Shown one piece after another: positions 25,464 to 39,998 of a DNA stretch of 64,000 nt; the first letter of the stretch is position 1; every line of letters begins with the position of its first letter. A program made the position numbers and the translations under genes. Origin of the DNA: Setaria digitata (taxonomy: Eukaryota; Nematoda; Chromadorea; Rhabditida; Setariidae); assembly GCA_003640385.1 (NCBI GenBank), contig RCAB01000258.1, positions 25,748-89,747 of the forward strand, read 5' to 3'. The notes under the pieces are model-generated. The model made no database searches. It had not been told where the DNA came from and was given only the letters and a program-made list of their open reading frames with translations.

Positions 25464-28400
25464 CTGTGAATTAAAAATTAAATTTCATCTTATTTGTGAC
25501 ATATCTGTCAAATATTCTCTATTTATTCATTAATTTAGTAAAATTGAAAATCCGAAAAATGTTTGTATTTTTTTTTAAAAAAAATTTTTCTTTTAAAGGC
25601 AAAAAGAGAAAAGATCCTAAGGGTCTGCTCTTTTCCATCCTGTTACATATCGATGTTAAAGCCTTGAAAAAAAAAAAAAAAAAAAAAAAAAAGAAGCGAA
25701 AAATGAATTTGAGTTACGCCCAAACTTTGCCATTTTTAGAAATAACTTTTGTTCAAGGGAAAAAAAAAAATCACTGGATATGAGAAATATGAAATGAAAT
25801 TGAACTGTAATTAATGAGTGCTATCAATTAATTGAATGATTGAGAGTTATATTAGATAAATTATAATTAGAATAGATACCAAGAAAGAAAAAAAAAAAAT
25901 TACTGAACAGAGTTGCAGACGAAATGAAAGAGAAGTTACGAGATCTTTGTATAAATTACTGAGCATTAATTAGTCTTAGCAAAATTATGTAAATCTGAAA
26001 ATTGAATTTAATGTAAAAATTGGACTTTTTTTTTTAAATTACTGAATTTGATTTCATTGGGATATAATTTATTTCTAACAAATAGCAAATATTTTCAGCT
26101 CAAAATATTCTCAAATTGCATTTTTGTGAAGTGATAATGACTGATAATCAACTATTTAACACTATCATTTTATGCTCATTAATTGTTGCTAAGAAATATT
26201 GAATTGTTTAACTCAAGAACAAAATTTTGATTTTATGAACTTATCAGGATAGCACCAAATTATCAAAATCCAAAAATTTTTGTACAAGAGATATTAAACT
26301 TTATAAAATTATCAATTTGAAAATTTTTTCTTCAAATTTTTGAAAACTAAAATGGAACAAGAAGGAAATTTAAAAAATTTTTTTATATTTCAATTAAGTA
26401 AATTAAGGTGACGAGAATTTCAGTGCAATTTTTTCCACAACACTGTTTTTTTTTCTTTTATTTTCTATTTTTTTATTTTTATTTTTATTTTTTTAAGCGA
26501 AAATGCTTCGCTCCAAAAATTCTATAAAATATAAAAAATTACAAAGAAGAGATGCAAAAAATAAGAGAAGAAGAAACACTTAAAAAAGGAAAAAAAAAAT
26601 AATGTCAATAAATTATTGAGTAAAATATCTGAATTATAAATTTCTCTGGATCTGACAAGTTGATAAAATGATGTGATAATTTTTCAAAAAAAAAAAAAAA
26701 AAAAAAAGAAAAATGATTGCGTGAGAAAGTGTGAAAATTGTGCTGTAATTAATTCCTGTTATTTCATTTCTTTCAAGTTTTACTGATGTTCAAAGAGAAA
26801 AAAAGTGCATAAATAATTTTTAATTGAGCAATTATCCTAAAATTATTCCTTTATTTTATTTTTCTTTTATCATGATACCATTTAATTTATTTTAACATAG
26901 TTCAGGGCTTCCATGAAAAGAAGCGAAAATTTAAATTTTTGCGAAATGTGAAAAATGAATGGAGATAAGAAGAGTCTTCATAGAAATTACAAAATTTAAT
27001 AGTGAGATCGCGAAATTGAAATGTATATTTTCCATAATTTAATTGAACAAAAAAAAAAAAAAAAATGGAACAATGCTTACTAATTAATGGAGAAAATTTG
27101 CCGGAAAAAAACATTAAGTAATTTTTTGAAAGAAAAATAGCATTATTTTAATTAAATTTATTCATTGTGCATTTATAAAAATAAATTTTACGATAATTTT
27201 TTGCAAATTAACTCATTTTTTCTTTCTCACCAATTAAATATATCAAATTTTATGTAAATTTCGTTTTCTTCTACTTTTTCTTTTTTATTTTTTTAAATTA
27301 TTTGAATTAATAGAAATTCAAAAATAAAAAGTATTGCTTTAATTTTTCAAACAACTTCAAATATCGTGCAGAAGGTGGAAATTTATAATTTAATAATAAT
27401 TTCGAAATAATTAGGCAAATGAAGTGGAAATGTGTTTTGTCACCATGAAATAGTACGATATGAATGCCGTTTATGAAATGATAGATAGAATTTGGTCAAA
27501 TTTTTAAAAGTAAAAAAATTATCAAAGAAAGAAAAATTGAAATTTCAAATAGGCCAAGATTTTTTTTTTTTCGGTAGCCTATTTTCTGTGGTATTATTAA
27601 ATTTTGACGGAATTACATTTTCTAATCTTTTCATTACTGTCAAATTATTCAAAAAAAATAAAAAAAAAAAATGAAAAAAAAAAAGAATTTGGCTTTTTTT
27701 TGTTATAAAAAAATTATTTCATTAATTAAGGCATGTATAATATTTGATTAAAAAATTTACAAATATTTATTTGATATTTGCTCTTCTCGATATGCACATA
27801 CACTTGCTGCTAGAAATGTTAATTTCAAATTTTTTTAAATCAACTATTTGCACTGCACAGAAATTGAAATGATGATTAACGAAACGGCTAAAGGATATTT
27901 ATTTATTTAAATTTTATTGCAAAAATGAAAATTTTTTTTCATCCAATTTTGTCATTATTGCAGAAATAATAATTTGTGCGAAAAAAAAAAAAAAAAAAAA
28001 TTTCTTATTTATTTATTTATTTTTTCTTCTTTTTCTTTTTTTGAACTATTATAAAAATTATAAAATTATTTTCAGTTCATGTAAAAATGACACAAGTATA
28101 TTTACTTTTTGCACAGTTATATTCATTTCATATTCAACTATTAACATTTCAAAATTGTATATTTGCATAGGAAAGGAAGCGAATAAACATCGGGCAAATA
28201 TTTTCCCTCAATTTTTCCTCAATACTTTAACCTAAAATTGTTGACATTAAAGTGAGCAGATTGTTGAGTTTAGAGATAGAGTTACCTTTTATACCTGTTC
28301 GAAATGAGTAACTAGAACCAGATTGTGAACATTAGACAGTCTCAAATCTCTCAAATAATACTCGTTGTGTAGTGGGTGGTAAGTAAGCATTCGATTAGTT

Positions 28401-28551
28401 TTACTTGATCATTTCCCAATTCTTACCTAATCCAATATCCTATTTGACAGTAAGCAAAAATATCCTAGAAACAACGATATATTATCCTTATTTCTTTCCC
28501 AATACTACTTACCTTTGAAAAATTGAAATTAAAATTGTTTCCAGCATATCT

Positions 28552-28586
<35 letters not shown>

Positions 28587-31579
28587 ATATCTAATTTTCA
28601 ATATTTATCTGACATTTTGCGAATTTTATTTGTGAGAGAGAAAAAAAAAAAAAAAGAAAAAAAAAAAAGAAAGAAAGTTTCGTCATAACATTAATTAATT
28701 TCTAACAGGGCATTAGAGTTGTTGCAAAAATAAATATATAACAACTTTTATACAATATAAGTTTAAATTTTTTTAAAGTAAAAAAGTATATTTAAACTTC
28801 CTTCTTTTTTTTCTTTTTTTTTTTTTTTTTTTTTGTTTTTTATATAAAATCAACGTGATTATATTTAATTATTTCTATCCATATTTAATTTAATTATTTG
28901 ATCAAAAAGTTTTGCTATTTAAAAAAATAATAATAATAATAGTAATTAAAAAGAAAAAAAAACAATCATTTATTATAACTATTCTTTTTTAATTACTTAC
29001 CATAATAATTATTCTATTTTTGCTATTCTTTTAAGAAAAAAAAAAAAAAAAGAAAGATTAGGTCAGCAAATTTTAGGATGAAAAAAGAATAGATAATTCC
29101 AGGAAAATGATGTTGAGGAAATACGNTAGGATGAATTAGATATTTAGGTCATTAATGATTTGTTCATCATTAAATCCCTGACGATATGCACTATCAACTA
29201 TTTTAGTATGCCATTTTGTCATCCATGAATTCTATTTTCATTCTTGCCACTAATTTGTTCTAATTAATCTAGGCCATTTTTTTTTTCCCCCTCAGTCCTT
29301 TTATCCTAGAATAAGCCTAGAAGTTTTAATTCAAATATAACTGAATTTAAAAATTTTGCTTAGAAAAGAAAATATATTTAAATATTTTTCGCGTGAAAAA
29401 AAAAAAAAAAAAAAAAAAAAAAACAAACTACACCACATAATAAAAATTTGTAATTTTTTGCTACAAATGCAATAAAACAAAATTTGAATTTTTCCCTTTG
29501 CTTTGTATTTCCTTTTTTCAGTTTAGCATTAATAATTTAAATTTTATTTTCATCTATAAATGTTTAATTGAGAAGCTGATGAAAATTATTCCTCGAATAT
29601 CATTATCATGAAAATAATTGATAATTATTAATTTTTACAAAATTACGAAAATTGGTCATATTTTGCAAAATTGACCGAACAAGAAAAAAAGAAAAAAGTT
29701 TTAGAATTGACCGGAGTATATATTGTTGCGAATGAAGTGTATATTATTTATTATTAATATTATTATTATTATTATTGTCATTATTATTATCATTATTATT
29801 ATTATTATTATTATTACTATTATTATTATCATTCTTATTATTATTATTACTATTATTCTGTTTCATTCATATTTCCGAGAGTTTTATTCCTTTTTATTGT
29901 ATTTCTTTTAAATTTATTGCAGCAGAAATTAAAGTTTTGAAAAGTAAGTCGGAGTTTAAAATTATTACAATAATCACTCATTCATCTATTATAAAATCTG
30001 TGCATTTGTTGAATTATATGTCCGAAAATAAAAATTTCCATTTTATTTCTAATATTCTTCTCCGTCTTCTTCCTATTCAATTGTTGTATTTTTATGCAAC
30101 ATTTTCCATTTAACACTAATCATAATTTTCCGTTAGCCTGTCTCATTATTACTTTTATAATTTTTGAAATTAAGATTTATTTTAAATTTAACAAATTTAA
30201 ATAGTAATGCATATATATATATATATATATATATTTATTATATATATAATATATGAAACAGAATAATAATTATATATATACAATCATTATTCTATTTCAT
30301 TCATATTTCCTGGAGTTTTATTTCTTTTTATTGTATTTTTTTAGTCGAAACATATATATGTACATGACTAAAGCATTACTATGAATGAATTTGTCCACTG
30401 ATTTTAATTTAATTTTTCTGTTTCAATCAATATATTTCCTCCTTTTTTTTTTCTTTATAGCAGGAAACATATTTTAATTAAATAATAATAATATTCTATA
30501 TGAAATGATGTTTTATTTGGAATTGATTAAGTCTTAGTTAAATAAATACGACTCTGAATGGAATAATGGTTTAATTTAGTTTAATTTTGGATAAATTCCC
30601 ATATTAACCTAAACAAGTGCCATATATATGCGGAAATTAATTTAATCTAAAGCAAATACTCATTTATTTTCGATCGATAGATCTGAAAATGACAGCATTT
30701 TCATATCGGAAATTAACGTTTAATTAAATTGAAGTGATAAAATTTTCAAAAATCACTCACACTAAAATTCGAATGCTATCGAATGATATTTGTGACAACG
30801 ATAATAATGATAACAATATTTCAAATTAACTGAGAACTTTGCCCTGGTTGACATTGACAAATTTACTTCCTCTTCCTTATTTGTATTGTATTTCAATTGA
30901 TTAGTTTTGCATAAAAAAAAAAAAAAAAAAAATCATTTTGTAATTAAAATGCATCTTATTTTTTTATTTTTTTTGCTTATATCTTTTATAAATTTATTTG
31001 TCATTCACTCACTTCAGCTGTACAAATAATTGAAAAAGAAGGAAAAAAGATAATTGTATTTTATTCTCAATTCATTTTAAAATAAACAGTACAGAATGAA
31101 TGAATGAAATAGTGAAAGCGACTAAAATACATTTTTTTTTTTTTTGATGTAAGTTTATCAATGATTAAAATATGTGTAAAGATGTTAATTGATGTGTATA
31201 AATTTAGAATACAGAAATGCAGAGTTATTGAGATAATTATAATTACACTAGTACACTATATATTGCTACATTGCAATTCTTGAAACTATTCATTTGTCAA
31301 ATTTAAAGTGATAATATTTAGGTTAACATTTACTGCTATCATTACATATTCAAAAATTTTCCGCAATTATTCAAAATTTATTCATTCATTTGTTAAAATT
31401 GAAAATCATTACTGTTATCATTTTCATACAAAAAGTTTGATCGTAGTTATTACAATCATTCATTCTTTTGTTGCATTTAAAATTGTATATTGCTATCGTT
31501 TTATATTCGAATGTTTAACCACCACCTAAACAAAAAAAAAAAAAAAAAATTGAAATGAAAAGCGAAATGCTTTCAGGAA
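25464..31579. other. Intergenic between divergent TWK and Kunitz genes
   Basis: About 6.1 kb with no exon chain recognised. It holds many poly-A/T runs, an ATT array at 29745-29862, TA repeats at 30209-30236, and a single N at 29126. It should contain the promoters of both flanking genes; I could not pick out convincing elements. Confidence 0.5.
29745..29862. repeat. ATT trinucleotide microsatellite
   Basis: Nearly continuous ATT triplets with occasional ATC and ACT. The poly-Ile and poly-Leu frames it creates are not genes. Confidence 0.9.
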
Positions 31580-32490
31580 ATGATAATTTCTTCAGTGTTA
31601 GCTTTTCCTATATTTGTACATAATATATTACATGCTGCTCACTCACCCGATCCACCAGTATTTACCGATGTACAGCACTATCCGTGCATTTGTTATCTTC
31701 CACCAGGTTTGCTATTTGATCAATTAGAAAAATTCTCAAAAATGCACATTTTAAATGCTTGCAATTATTAAGTTTCGAAAAATTCAAATATTTTAACATG
31801 ATGTAATTCAATGAGCATGAGACACTAAAATGATAAAATGAAATATTTAATAGTTTCGATGGCTAAGAATTGTGAAATATAAATTGCGAGATATTAGGAA
31901 TTTCTTATCAGCAAGTGATGAAGAGAAAATAAAATATAAACACTGATTTGGAATTCTATATCTATTTATAATATTTCCTATCTCACTTGCATATAATCAT
32001 CAATATAAGGGAAAAAGTTAATTTCGCCCATCTGCAAATCACAATCATTGTATGGCATTATCGATGTAAGGATTATCGGGAAATTAATAACATGATTATT
32101 TCAAGTTATTTAATTCATACTGTAATTATGCATACGAGTTATCATCATGCAAATAATCACAGAATTATTTTTAACTAGTAATTAAAATCTAACTTTTCCT
32201 CTTTTTTTTTCCTTCATTGGATGCATATTTTGTGTTGCAGAGATTCCTACCACATAAATTCTTTCTCTCTTTCATCACAATCATTTTATGGTGTTTTTCC
32301 AGATTCAGGATTATGCACAAGTGAAGAAATAACCGATGATGCAGTAGATGTAAGAAAACTACAAGTACGATATTACTTCGATACAGTTACGGAAAAATGT
32401 TATCCATTTGGAACACAAAATTGCGGTGGTAATAAAAATAACTTTGAAAATCTCACTAAATGTCAGAATGTTTGTAAAAAACACAAGTAA
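31580..32490 (+). CDS. Small secreted Kunitz-domain protein with long loop
   Basis: This is a candidate serine-protease inhibitor outside the cell. Exons 31580-31706 and 32303-32490 give 315 nt, 104 residues, in phase. The N-terminus (MIISSVLAFPIFVHNIL) reads as a signal peptide. The Kunitz cysteines are C38, C47, C75, C83, C96 and C100. Spacings are 8, 27, 7, 12 and 3 residues. The family norm is 8, 15, 7, 12 and 3, so twelve extra residues sit between the second and third cysteine, just after the reactive site. The motifs CYLPPDSGLC and CGGNKNNF are typical. The P1 position is Thr 48, not Lys or Arg, so trypsin-type inhibition is doubtful. There is one extra cysteine, C36. CTTTCAG at 31570-31576, three bases before the ATG, fits a spliced-leader acceptor. 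Confidence 0.88.
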
Positions 32491-33212
32491 ATCCTCTATA
32501 ATAGAAATTACAAATTTTAAAAAAAATTTTAAAATAACAAATGCAAAAATTGGCTATTTTCGTCATTCAGAAATTTGAAACAAAATTTTCAAGATCTTAC
32601 TTAGCAACTTTGGAAGAATAATTCATCAAATCTTTATAAGGTTTATGCATCAAGCATATTGATCATTTTAAGCTTAAATAATTAATACTTCTTCGGCGAA
32701 TGAAAAAAGAGGAATGAAGCATAAGCAAACGACTAGTATGACTGTTTATTGCATTAAGTGTAATTTATAATGTAATGGAATGTAACCTATATTTGAAATG
32801 TATTGTGTGATAGAAATACCGTTAATAAATTTGTTTCGTCAATAAAAAAGGTGACAAACAAGTTTAAATTTAAATCAACAGATGGAAAGGAAACCTATTA
32901 CAGTAAGCGAAAAACGCTAGCATTATAAGAATAATTCACAGAAATGTAATGAAGAATGACGTGTAAATCTAACCCACAAGTTTTTATTATCCCGAAAAAG
33001 GTCAGAGGAAAATAAAAGACAATTCCTGCAAAAAATTTGAAATTATTAAGATCAAAAAGTAATCAGATTTTCAAGCAGTAAAATTTCAGAAATTGATTTA
33101 ATCGCCTTAAATAGTTCTTCATATCTTTAAAAAAAAATCACAGCTGTTATCAGACAAGAGATAGGAAAAAATTAGAATAATTGAAACATCAATTGCACTT
33201 ATGAGTAGTTGA
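32491..33212. other. Convergent 3' intergenic region
   Basis: The Kunitz stop (plus) and the TMEM258 stop (minus) face each other across about 720 bases. Several AATAAA-like motifs are present (for example 32825-32830 on the plus strand). No gene seen. Confidence 0.6.
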
Positions 33213-33798
33213 TTAAACATAAATCCCAGTCCAAAGCATAAGAAAGACTGAACCGAATCCAAGGAAAAGCGCTGCAACCGATGAAATTAACAACTCTTTG
33301 ATAAGAACTCGAGTAAACTTTGTTGAGGTTACCTGAAACATAACTTTAGATACTCAATTACCAGCGTGACAAATCAATGTCAAATAATAAACCAAGTAAT
33401 ATAAAATAAACATTTAAAGCTGGGAAATGAAAACTAAATCTTGTAAAAAGTGAAAAAAAAAAAAAAAAGGAATAAAATGTAACTTTGATTAAACAGTACC
33501 TCGTAAACAAAGAACCAAGCCATAAAGAAGAGACCGATTGCAAGCAGCAATACGGTTAGCTGTGAATATAGCGAAGGATTCACCTAAAAATTTCAATTCG
33601 AATAAAATTTCGACTCAAAACTGCAGCTAAAACCAAATAATAACTATATAACATGCTACATTTAAAGTTATTCTGTGCAATTACGCTGTATAAATAAAGC
33701 TGTTAAATGCTTCGAAATCTGTACAAGATGTTTAATATAAATCTTTGAAATCTCACCGGTCCGACATATCGTTCCATGGATAACAAATCAGCAGTCAT
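33213..33798 (-). CDS. TMEM258: TMEM258, oligosaccharyltransferase subunit
   Basis: This is a small endoplasmic-reticulum membrane subunit of the complex that N-glycosylates proteins. Three exons, 33798-33757, 33583-33500 and 33332-33213, give 246 nt, 81 residues, close to the vertebrate length of about 79. Motifs seen include RYVGPVNPSLY near the N-terminus, [15 protein letters not shown] linking the two membrane segments, and [19 protein letters not shown] in the second, ending LWTGIYV. The ATG lies eight bases after a TTTAG acceptor, compatible with trans-splicing. It lies about 850 bases downstream of SERINC on the same strand. Confidence 0.95.
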
Positions 33799-33946
33799 TT
33801 TCAGGACCTAAATTAATACAGCATTAAATCAAGTTTGCTTTATTCCGCAATAAAAAAAGAGCAAGATTCTCCTCGAAATAACTTGATGGAAATCATGTAG
33901 TGTAATCATGTGCAAAAATATCAGAGAAAATGATGAACTGAGCATT

Positions 33947-34159
33947 ACAAACTAAAGCCTAATCAGTTCACACTTTTGTTGCAAGCTGAAGCAAAACGGT
34001 AGTCGGTCGAAAACCGAATACGAAAAGGAATGATAAGAAAATGTAAATATTTNACAAACTAAAGCCTAATCAGTTCACACTTTTTTTGCAAGCTGAAGCA
34101 AAACAGTAGTCGGTCGAAAACCGAATACGAAAAGGAATGATAAGAAAATGTAAATATTT
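33947..34159. repeat. Duplicated block around single N (assembly join)
   Basis: Positions 33947-34052 recur at 34054-34159 around N 34053, with two or so base differences. It lies between TMEM258 and SERINC, so the true spacing of these genes is probably about 107 bases shorter. Confidence 0.85.
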
Positions 34160-34645
34160 TATCATAAATGTAATAAAAAAGTAGCATATAGCAATTATGT
34201 GCTCTAAAACATTCTAATGATTAAATAAGAAAAAAAAATTTATAGATCATACTCACGCTATGATGGGTTAAGAAACCAGATGAGAAAACTAGTCAGCTTA
34301 AAAATCTTATAGTTTTTGATTCAAATGATCAGTAATATCTTTTTACAAACATATGACGAGAAATATACATAAGTTGCAAAGAAACATATTTAAATTGTCT
34401 TAATCAAACTTTAGTTAAGGTGGAAGGTTCAGAAGTCACAAGAAGAAGATAAAGGGATTTAAGAACTAATAAAATATACATTTATTGATCGCAAATCAAC
34501 ACCGAAATTACAGGGAGAAATTAGATCTCAACGGAGGCAAGAAAATAACTTTCTCATTACTATTAACAATAGGCAGAAAAAGCTTATGAAATTTTGTACA
34601 AAATCCAATTCTATAAAATAAAATTTATCATTTTCTTCTTCAGCT

Positions 34646-37600
34646 TCAGGAAAAGTCGCGATCCGGGAAAAGTGCTGGTGCAACAAGTGTCCATGCATAA
34701 ATAGCAAGGCAAAGCCATGAAGACACTATTTTCACCCAAACCGCTGCCATATTGCTGTTCAGATGACGCAAATCGCTGTCAGGCCTGAAATGAAATTTTA
34801 ATAGTAGAAAAAAATCCTGGCAAAATGAACAGTGAATGAACGAGCTGCGACATCTTTGCAATTAATAGAATTTCCAACAATTTGTTCATTTTTTTTTTTT
34901 TTAAATATCAATGAAACGACTTACTTGTACCAACACGTAAGAGTCATCATTACATACAACGAAGCCAAACCAAATACAAAATGGAAAAACGAATAGCTGT
35001 ATGAAACAGCATCTGATTCATCATCCCAAATACGTCCGTTTTCGACATCATCTGAAATTGGTTTTTTTAAAAAAGCTTCTCAGCAAGTTAGGAAAAGTCA
35101 ATTGTGCATGCGGCTAGAAATATCATTCCCTTGACAAACAAAATCCGGGAAACTTCCCACATTTTGTAGGAATTGTGCAAATTGGAAACAAAGAATAAGG
35201 ATTGGATGTGAAATTTGCTTTAAGTTTCAAAGGAACAACAAAATAGTGGTATAGTGCAATCATTTTTTTTTCCTCGTCCTATATTTAACAATAGATTTCA
35301 GTTTGAAAAAGAAAACTTGAACAACTAAAACATATTACCATGTCTAGGAAATCAGAAAGTACATCTGGGATGCATGCAGATGAAAAATAATAGAAGCAGT
35401 TAAAAAAAAAAGAAAAAAAGAAAAGAAATGCGAGCAGGCAATGTGCAACGTCCATTGCAACTTCGCCCTATCAAAATGAGAAACATTTCGGAAATTCACA
35501 CAGTACATAAGGATAATTTCTGGCAGATAAATGTATTTGCCCTATAAAGAACTACTTATGATAGGGTGAAGTGTGTTTGGACCTTCGCTAGATGTGATAA
35601 TATGCTGCTGAGAACCGTTATCTGCATCATCTGCTGTTCCATGTGATGAACCGCCTGCAATTTTATTAAAACTCGATGAGGTGCGGAACGATGCATAGAG
35701 GATGCAGATGAACCAAATCAGAAGTGAAATTAGAGATTCAGCTGGTATTGGTGTCCCATAAACATCCTGGAAATAAAAACAGCAATAAACAATTTTTTAA
35801 ACACCTTAATAAATGATAATCACCAGACAAATGAGATTTCGGAGCAGCAATTTTACCTGCGCAACAGTAAGCGGAAAAAGAAGTCCAAAGAAAATACATA
35901 GAAGTGCTAATTAAAAGTTTTGATTTTTTTTTTCAGCCAAAAAAATGGAAAAAGAAATAAAATAGGAGAAATTATATCGAAGATCAGTGAACGTTTACCT
36001 TGCCATGAGGAGTTGTGTGATTCGTAAAAATATTAATCAATGAAGGATTGCATTCTTTATCTGAAAAACTACGAAGATTTCTCTACAGCTTTCTAAATTA
36101 AGAAATAATTTTTTTTTGCTACATTGAAAACAAAAAAAGACCTGGATTATTAATCAGTGCTGACCATGTAATATACATTACATAGAGAGTAATGAACGAC
36201 GACTGTAGGAGGCCCGATCGAGGCATTCGCTCTTGTACGCGTGGAAGGATAGAAATAACCGAAACTAATACACAGATAATAAGGTTGAAAGAGATAAAGA
36301 GTTTCGGCAACTGACAAGAACTTCCCTATAATAAACTCTAACTTATTTAGATACACTTATTATGGAAGAAATTTAGAAAAAAAAAAGCACGTAATCTCTT
36401 TACAAGGTATAATTCATGATATAAAAAAATAAAATAAATCGACTACATAGAAATTTACCGAAGTGTAAAACATGTACATTAGTATCACCGCACAAATAGC
36501 CAATACATATGAGAGAAAGGTGAACGACAACAATCCTGCAAAACCAATTTCGAAAAAGTCATTTAGAAGAACCGCGCTGCACAAATACTACCAACTTGGA
36601 TAAAATAAAACTTGAGTTGAAATTCTATAAAGAAACAAAATACAAACCACTTTTCGTTCATCTAATGACATGCGGAGGAGAATTGCAATTGTTCTAGATT
36701 TTATGACTGCCTTAAATTATTTACCGGTTTTGTGCTTAGTGCAAGCACACTTAGACTAGTATAACCTACTATAACCTCTAAGCACGCTGAATAATTTTGA
36801 CATAAAATGCAGAAAAAAAAAAACTAAAAACTTTGAAATAAACTCAATCTTATTTCTGCTAACCTTCTGACATTTCTGCATTGTAGATTCACATATAAGA
36901 AGTAAGCAATATTAAGCTAAACACTATTTCTAATAACTTATAAATATATTAATATTACCACAATAACAACCACGGCTTTCATTTTCTTCATATTTTTCCA
37001 TCCATCCTTCCGCAAGCGAATGAGCGAAATCAACGATTAATATGAGTTGTAGGAGAATGAAAAGAAAGCCGCCAATTAAACCAATCCACATTAAAGCTAA
37101 AAGCTTTCAAACAAAATGTTTCAAAGGAAAATTGCCATGTTTCAGAAACTATCTGAAGAGCTAAAAAAAAATCTGATAACAAATCAAAAAATATAAAAGA
37201 GAAAAGCGAACGGGAGGAAATGCTTTCTGAACTGACGTAAAATAACCCAACAGTGATCGCAATAACAATCACATATTTGAAAAACCAAAAGCCATTCTGG
37301 ATTTTCGACCGTGCATCACGAGATGATTTCACTCCCAACATCAAAATCATGAGTAAGAAAAAGAAAATGACCATTGCCGCGCAAAGTCTGTAAATTTGGT
37401 AAACAACGCAATGTCATTAACTGAATTTCCTATTTTTCCAATATTATACATTTCTCATGGTGCTCTAATTAGAATTGTTCTTTAAATGCCTAGAAAGTAT
37501 CAGTTATTCAAATGTCAAAATATTTCGCATCAATCGAGGTCTGTACCTGTAAACGGCTTGAAATCCAACAGCATGAGAACAATTGATCCCAGCAACACCG

Positions 37601-38528
37601 GATAGACCCTCACAAAACCAGCTCGACTAAATTAGTAAAAGAAAACTAGAGTAGGGAAAGATTCAAAGAAAAAAAAAAGAAGAAAAATACACACATCCAT
37701 ATAACATTTGTTTAAGATAAAGGAAGTAAAAGCATTAGGCAAGACACGGAAGAAAAAGTGTAAACTTACATCAGCAAGTTTAGCTTGTATACCAGGTGCA
37801 AGCATTAAGCAGGCCACAAATGTACTAATCAGTAGCATTCCAGCATACATTACTCTTGTGGATAATGAACTTCGTGTTGACGGACAAGCTGCACAACACA
37901 ATGAACATGCTGCACTACCGCAGCAGCATGCCAACTGCAAAAGTAATGAAGTAAAGTACTGGAAGAAGAATGGCAGTAATACTAAGCATAACAAATTCTT
38001 CAACTTGTTCAGAACTTTCACAGTTGAACAGTATAACACTATTATGCAAGTAAGAAGTAATTCAATAACAATAAGCCTGCAAATATTAACCTATATGTGA
38101 TTATCTCTAGCATTGTGGGCTTGAAAGGACACTTCAGCAATCTGTCATACAAGAATACGATTGGACAGACGGTAAGCAGTTCATTAAAAATTCGAAAAAC
38201 AATCAACGATGGGTTATTTGGTTGAAAAATACGACAAGATTACCACACGCTACTCTAAATTATTTCTGTTTTGAATTGTTCAAGCAAAAAAAAAAAATCA
38301 TTTGCATATGCAAACTATTTAATATTTGTGTCATTTATGCTTATATCGCACTTGCAGTATAAGCATATATGAGCATTATTACCTATAGTGATATTTGTCT
38401 GCATGATAAATTTTACCCTACATGATGAAATTAATTAAGTAAATAGGAAGAAATCATAGTGTTGAAGAAGTTAATAAAATACAACAGACCGATGAGGCAC
38501 ATGCTGGTGCTGCTAGAAGTGCTCCCAT
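34646..38528 (-). CDS. Serine incorporator (SERINC/TDE family)
   Basis: This is a multi-pass membrane protein of the SERINC family, linked to serine-derived lipid handling. Eleven exons: 38528-38490, 37934-37770, 37626-37547, 37387-37212, 37096-36959, 36535-36459, 36310-36142, 36060-35999, 35766-35583, 35051-34925 and 34784-34646. They total 1356 nt, 451 residues, the usual family length. It starts [13 protein letters not shown] and continues with the cysteine-rich [18 protein letters not shown]. Later family signatures are [45 protein letters not shown], and the terminal [13 protein letters not shown]. About ten hydrophobic segments are visible. Donors of exons 1 (GTCTGT) and 4 (GTTCGC) are weak, but the phases and family alignment support them. 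Confidence 0.94.
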
Positions 38529-39998
38529 TTAGAACTGAACAGCACAGTATCTTAGCCAAACGAAAAAATAAACCTGAAAAAGACCTAATAAATATGTGAT
38601 AATTTAATAACATATCAATTATCAATGTGAAATAATAGCAGTTATCGGAATACTGTTACTGTAGAATGATAACATTTAGCAGTTCTTTTTTTCGTCATTT
38701 TACCAATTGCTATATGCAATATTATAATAATTAGGAGAAGCAGAGTAAAAAGAGCAACGAATAGCAACGAATATTTGGAAAAAAAATTTTGCAAAATAAA
38801 TCAAGATTTAGAAAAGTAAACAAAAGCAAACAAATAAAGACAGAAGTAGTAAACAAAAATAAACGTAACAGAGATAAACAATATTAATAAAAGTACGAAA
38901 AGTGTAACGAAACACATTAGAAATATTTAGGAAAATAGGCACGAACTAAGCAAAAATAAATAAAAAAAAAATAACAAATGTAAACAAGATAATAAATAAA
39001 TGAAGGAAAAACGAACATATAACCAGTAAATAATATAAATTGCTAGACTAGGAAGTACTAATCGTATCATGCAATTTATAAGAAAAAAATGTCACAAATT
39101 ATCGGAGAGATTATTTTTAACACGGCCCTAAACTGATTCCTTTCACATCCAATCTCCGCTTTCATTCGCAATTTTACTTTGAAAAATTTCTAGACCTATC
39201 TTTGTCCTCGAGCTTGTGATCTATCTAATATCTAATTTATGTAATTTTTTTGTTCATATTCTCAAGAATGATTAAACATTGCCATCACACGACTCTAGGC
39301 GAATAAATCCACTATTAGAGTTTATTTCACAGTTTCCAAATTAAGCCTAATACATATTATACAGTTTAGCCCAAGAAAGTGCCGAGTCAATAAGTGTCGG
39401 GCTGATAAATAAGTCTCATGTTTGTACATCATATATATATATATATAAATATATGGAAAATGTTACGAATTACTTGTCACGACATCACCTGTATTCACAC
39501 GTGTTATGTTATCAATGTAATTGAACTAACTAACTTATCATATGGTTCAGTTGTGTGAGAACCGTTCCACCGCATTTGCTGCAAAGAATCCCATACACTG
39601 TTCTTCTTTTCAAATATTTCCAAGAGTAATTTATTTCGAAAAAGCGTTTATTCACAGCAAAGAGGGAGAGGGATTACACAATATATCAAAAAAGAACAGA
39701 ATTCCCACCAAGTAGTGCGGTATGAGAAAGAAAAAATATTAAAAAAGTAGCCATTTAATCGAGGTTTAACTGCAATCAAATCTATTGTAATTACATAGAA
39801 AAAATCATCGTAAGATATAGAAATGTGAAATTAATTTCACTTTGGATCAGGGGACCAGGATGCGGATGGTTTACAAATAAATGTGAAATGCGGAAATATG
39901 ATGGGAAGGTTGGAAAATGAACAAGAAATTAATAGTGTTTACAGTAAGGAACCATATAAATGAAGTAAGGTACATGCTATTTTCATTGTAAAGAATTT
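38529..39998. other. Intergenic between SERINC and SQST-1
   Basis: About 1.5 kb of A/T-rich sequence with a short TA run near 39430-39446. No gene was found. It contains the upstream region of SERINC and the 3' flank of SQST-1. Confidence 0.5.

Noticed and set aside
35857..35906. Exon-like 50-base block in a SERINC intron with acceptor and donor
   Set aside because: Its length breaks the frame. Joining the exons at 35999-36060 and 35583-35766 directly gives the expected family sequence.
33213..38528. TMEM258 and SERINC as an operon
   Set aside because: They share a strand, but the spacing is about 850 bases (about 740 after removing the assembly duplication), larger than typical worm operon gaps. 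No spliced-leader type can be read from DNA.
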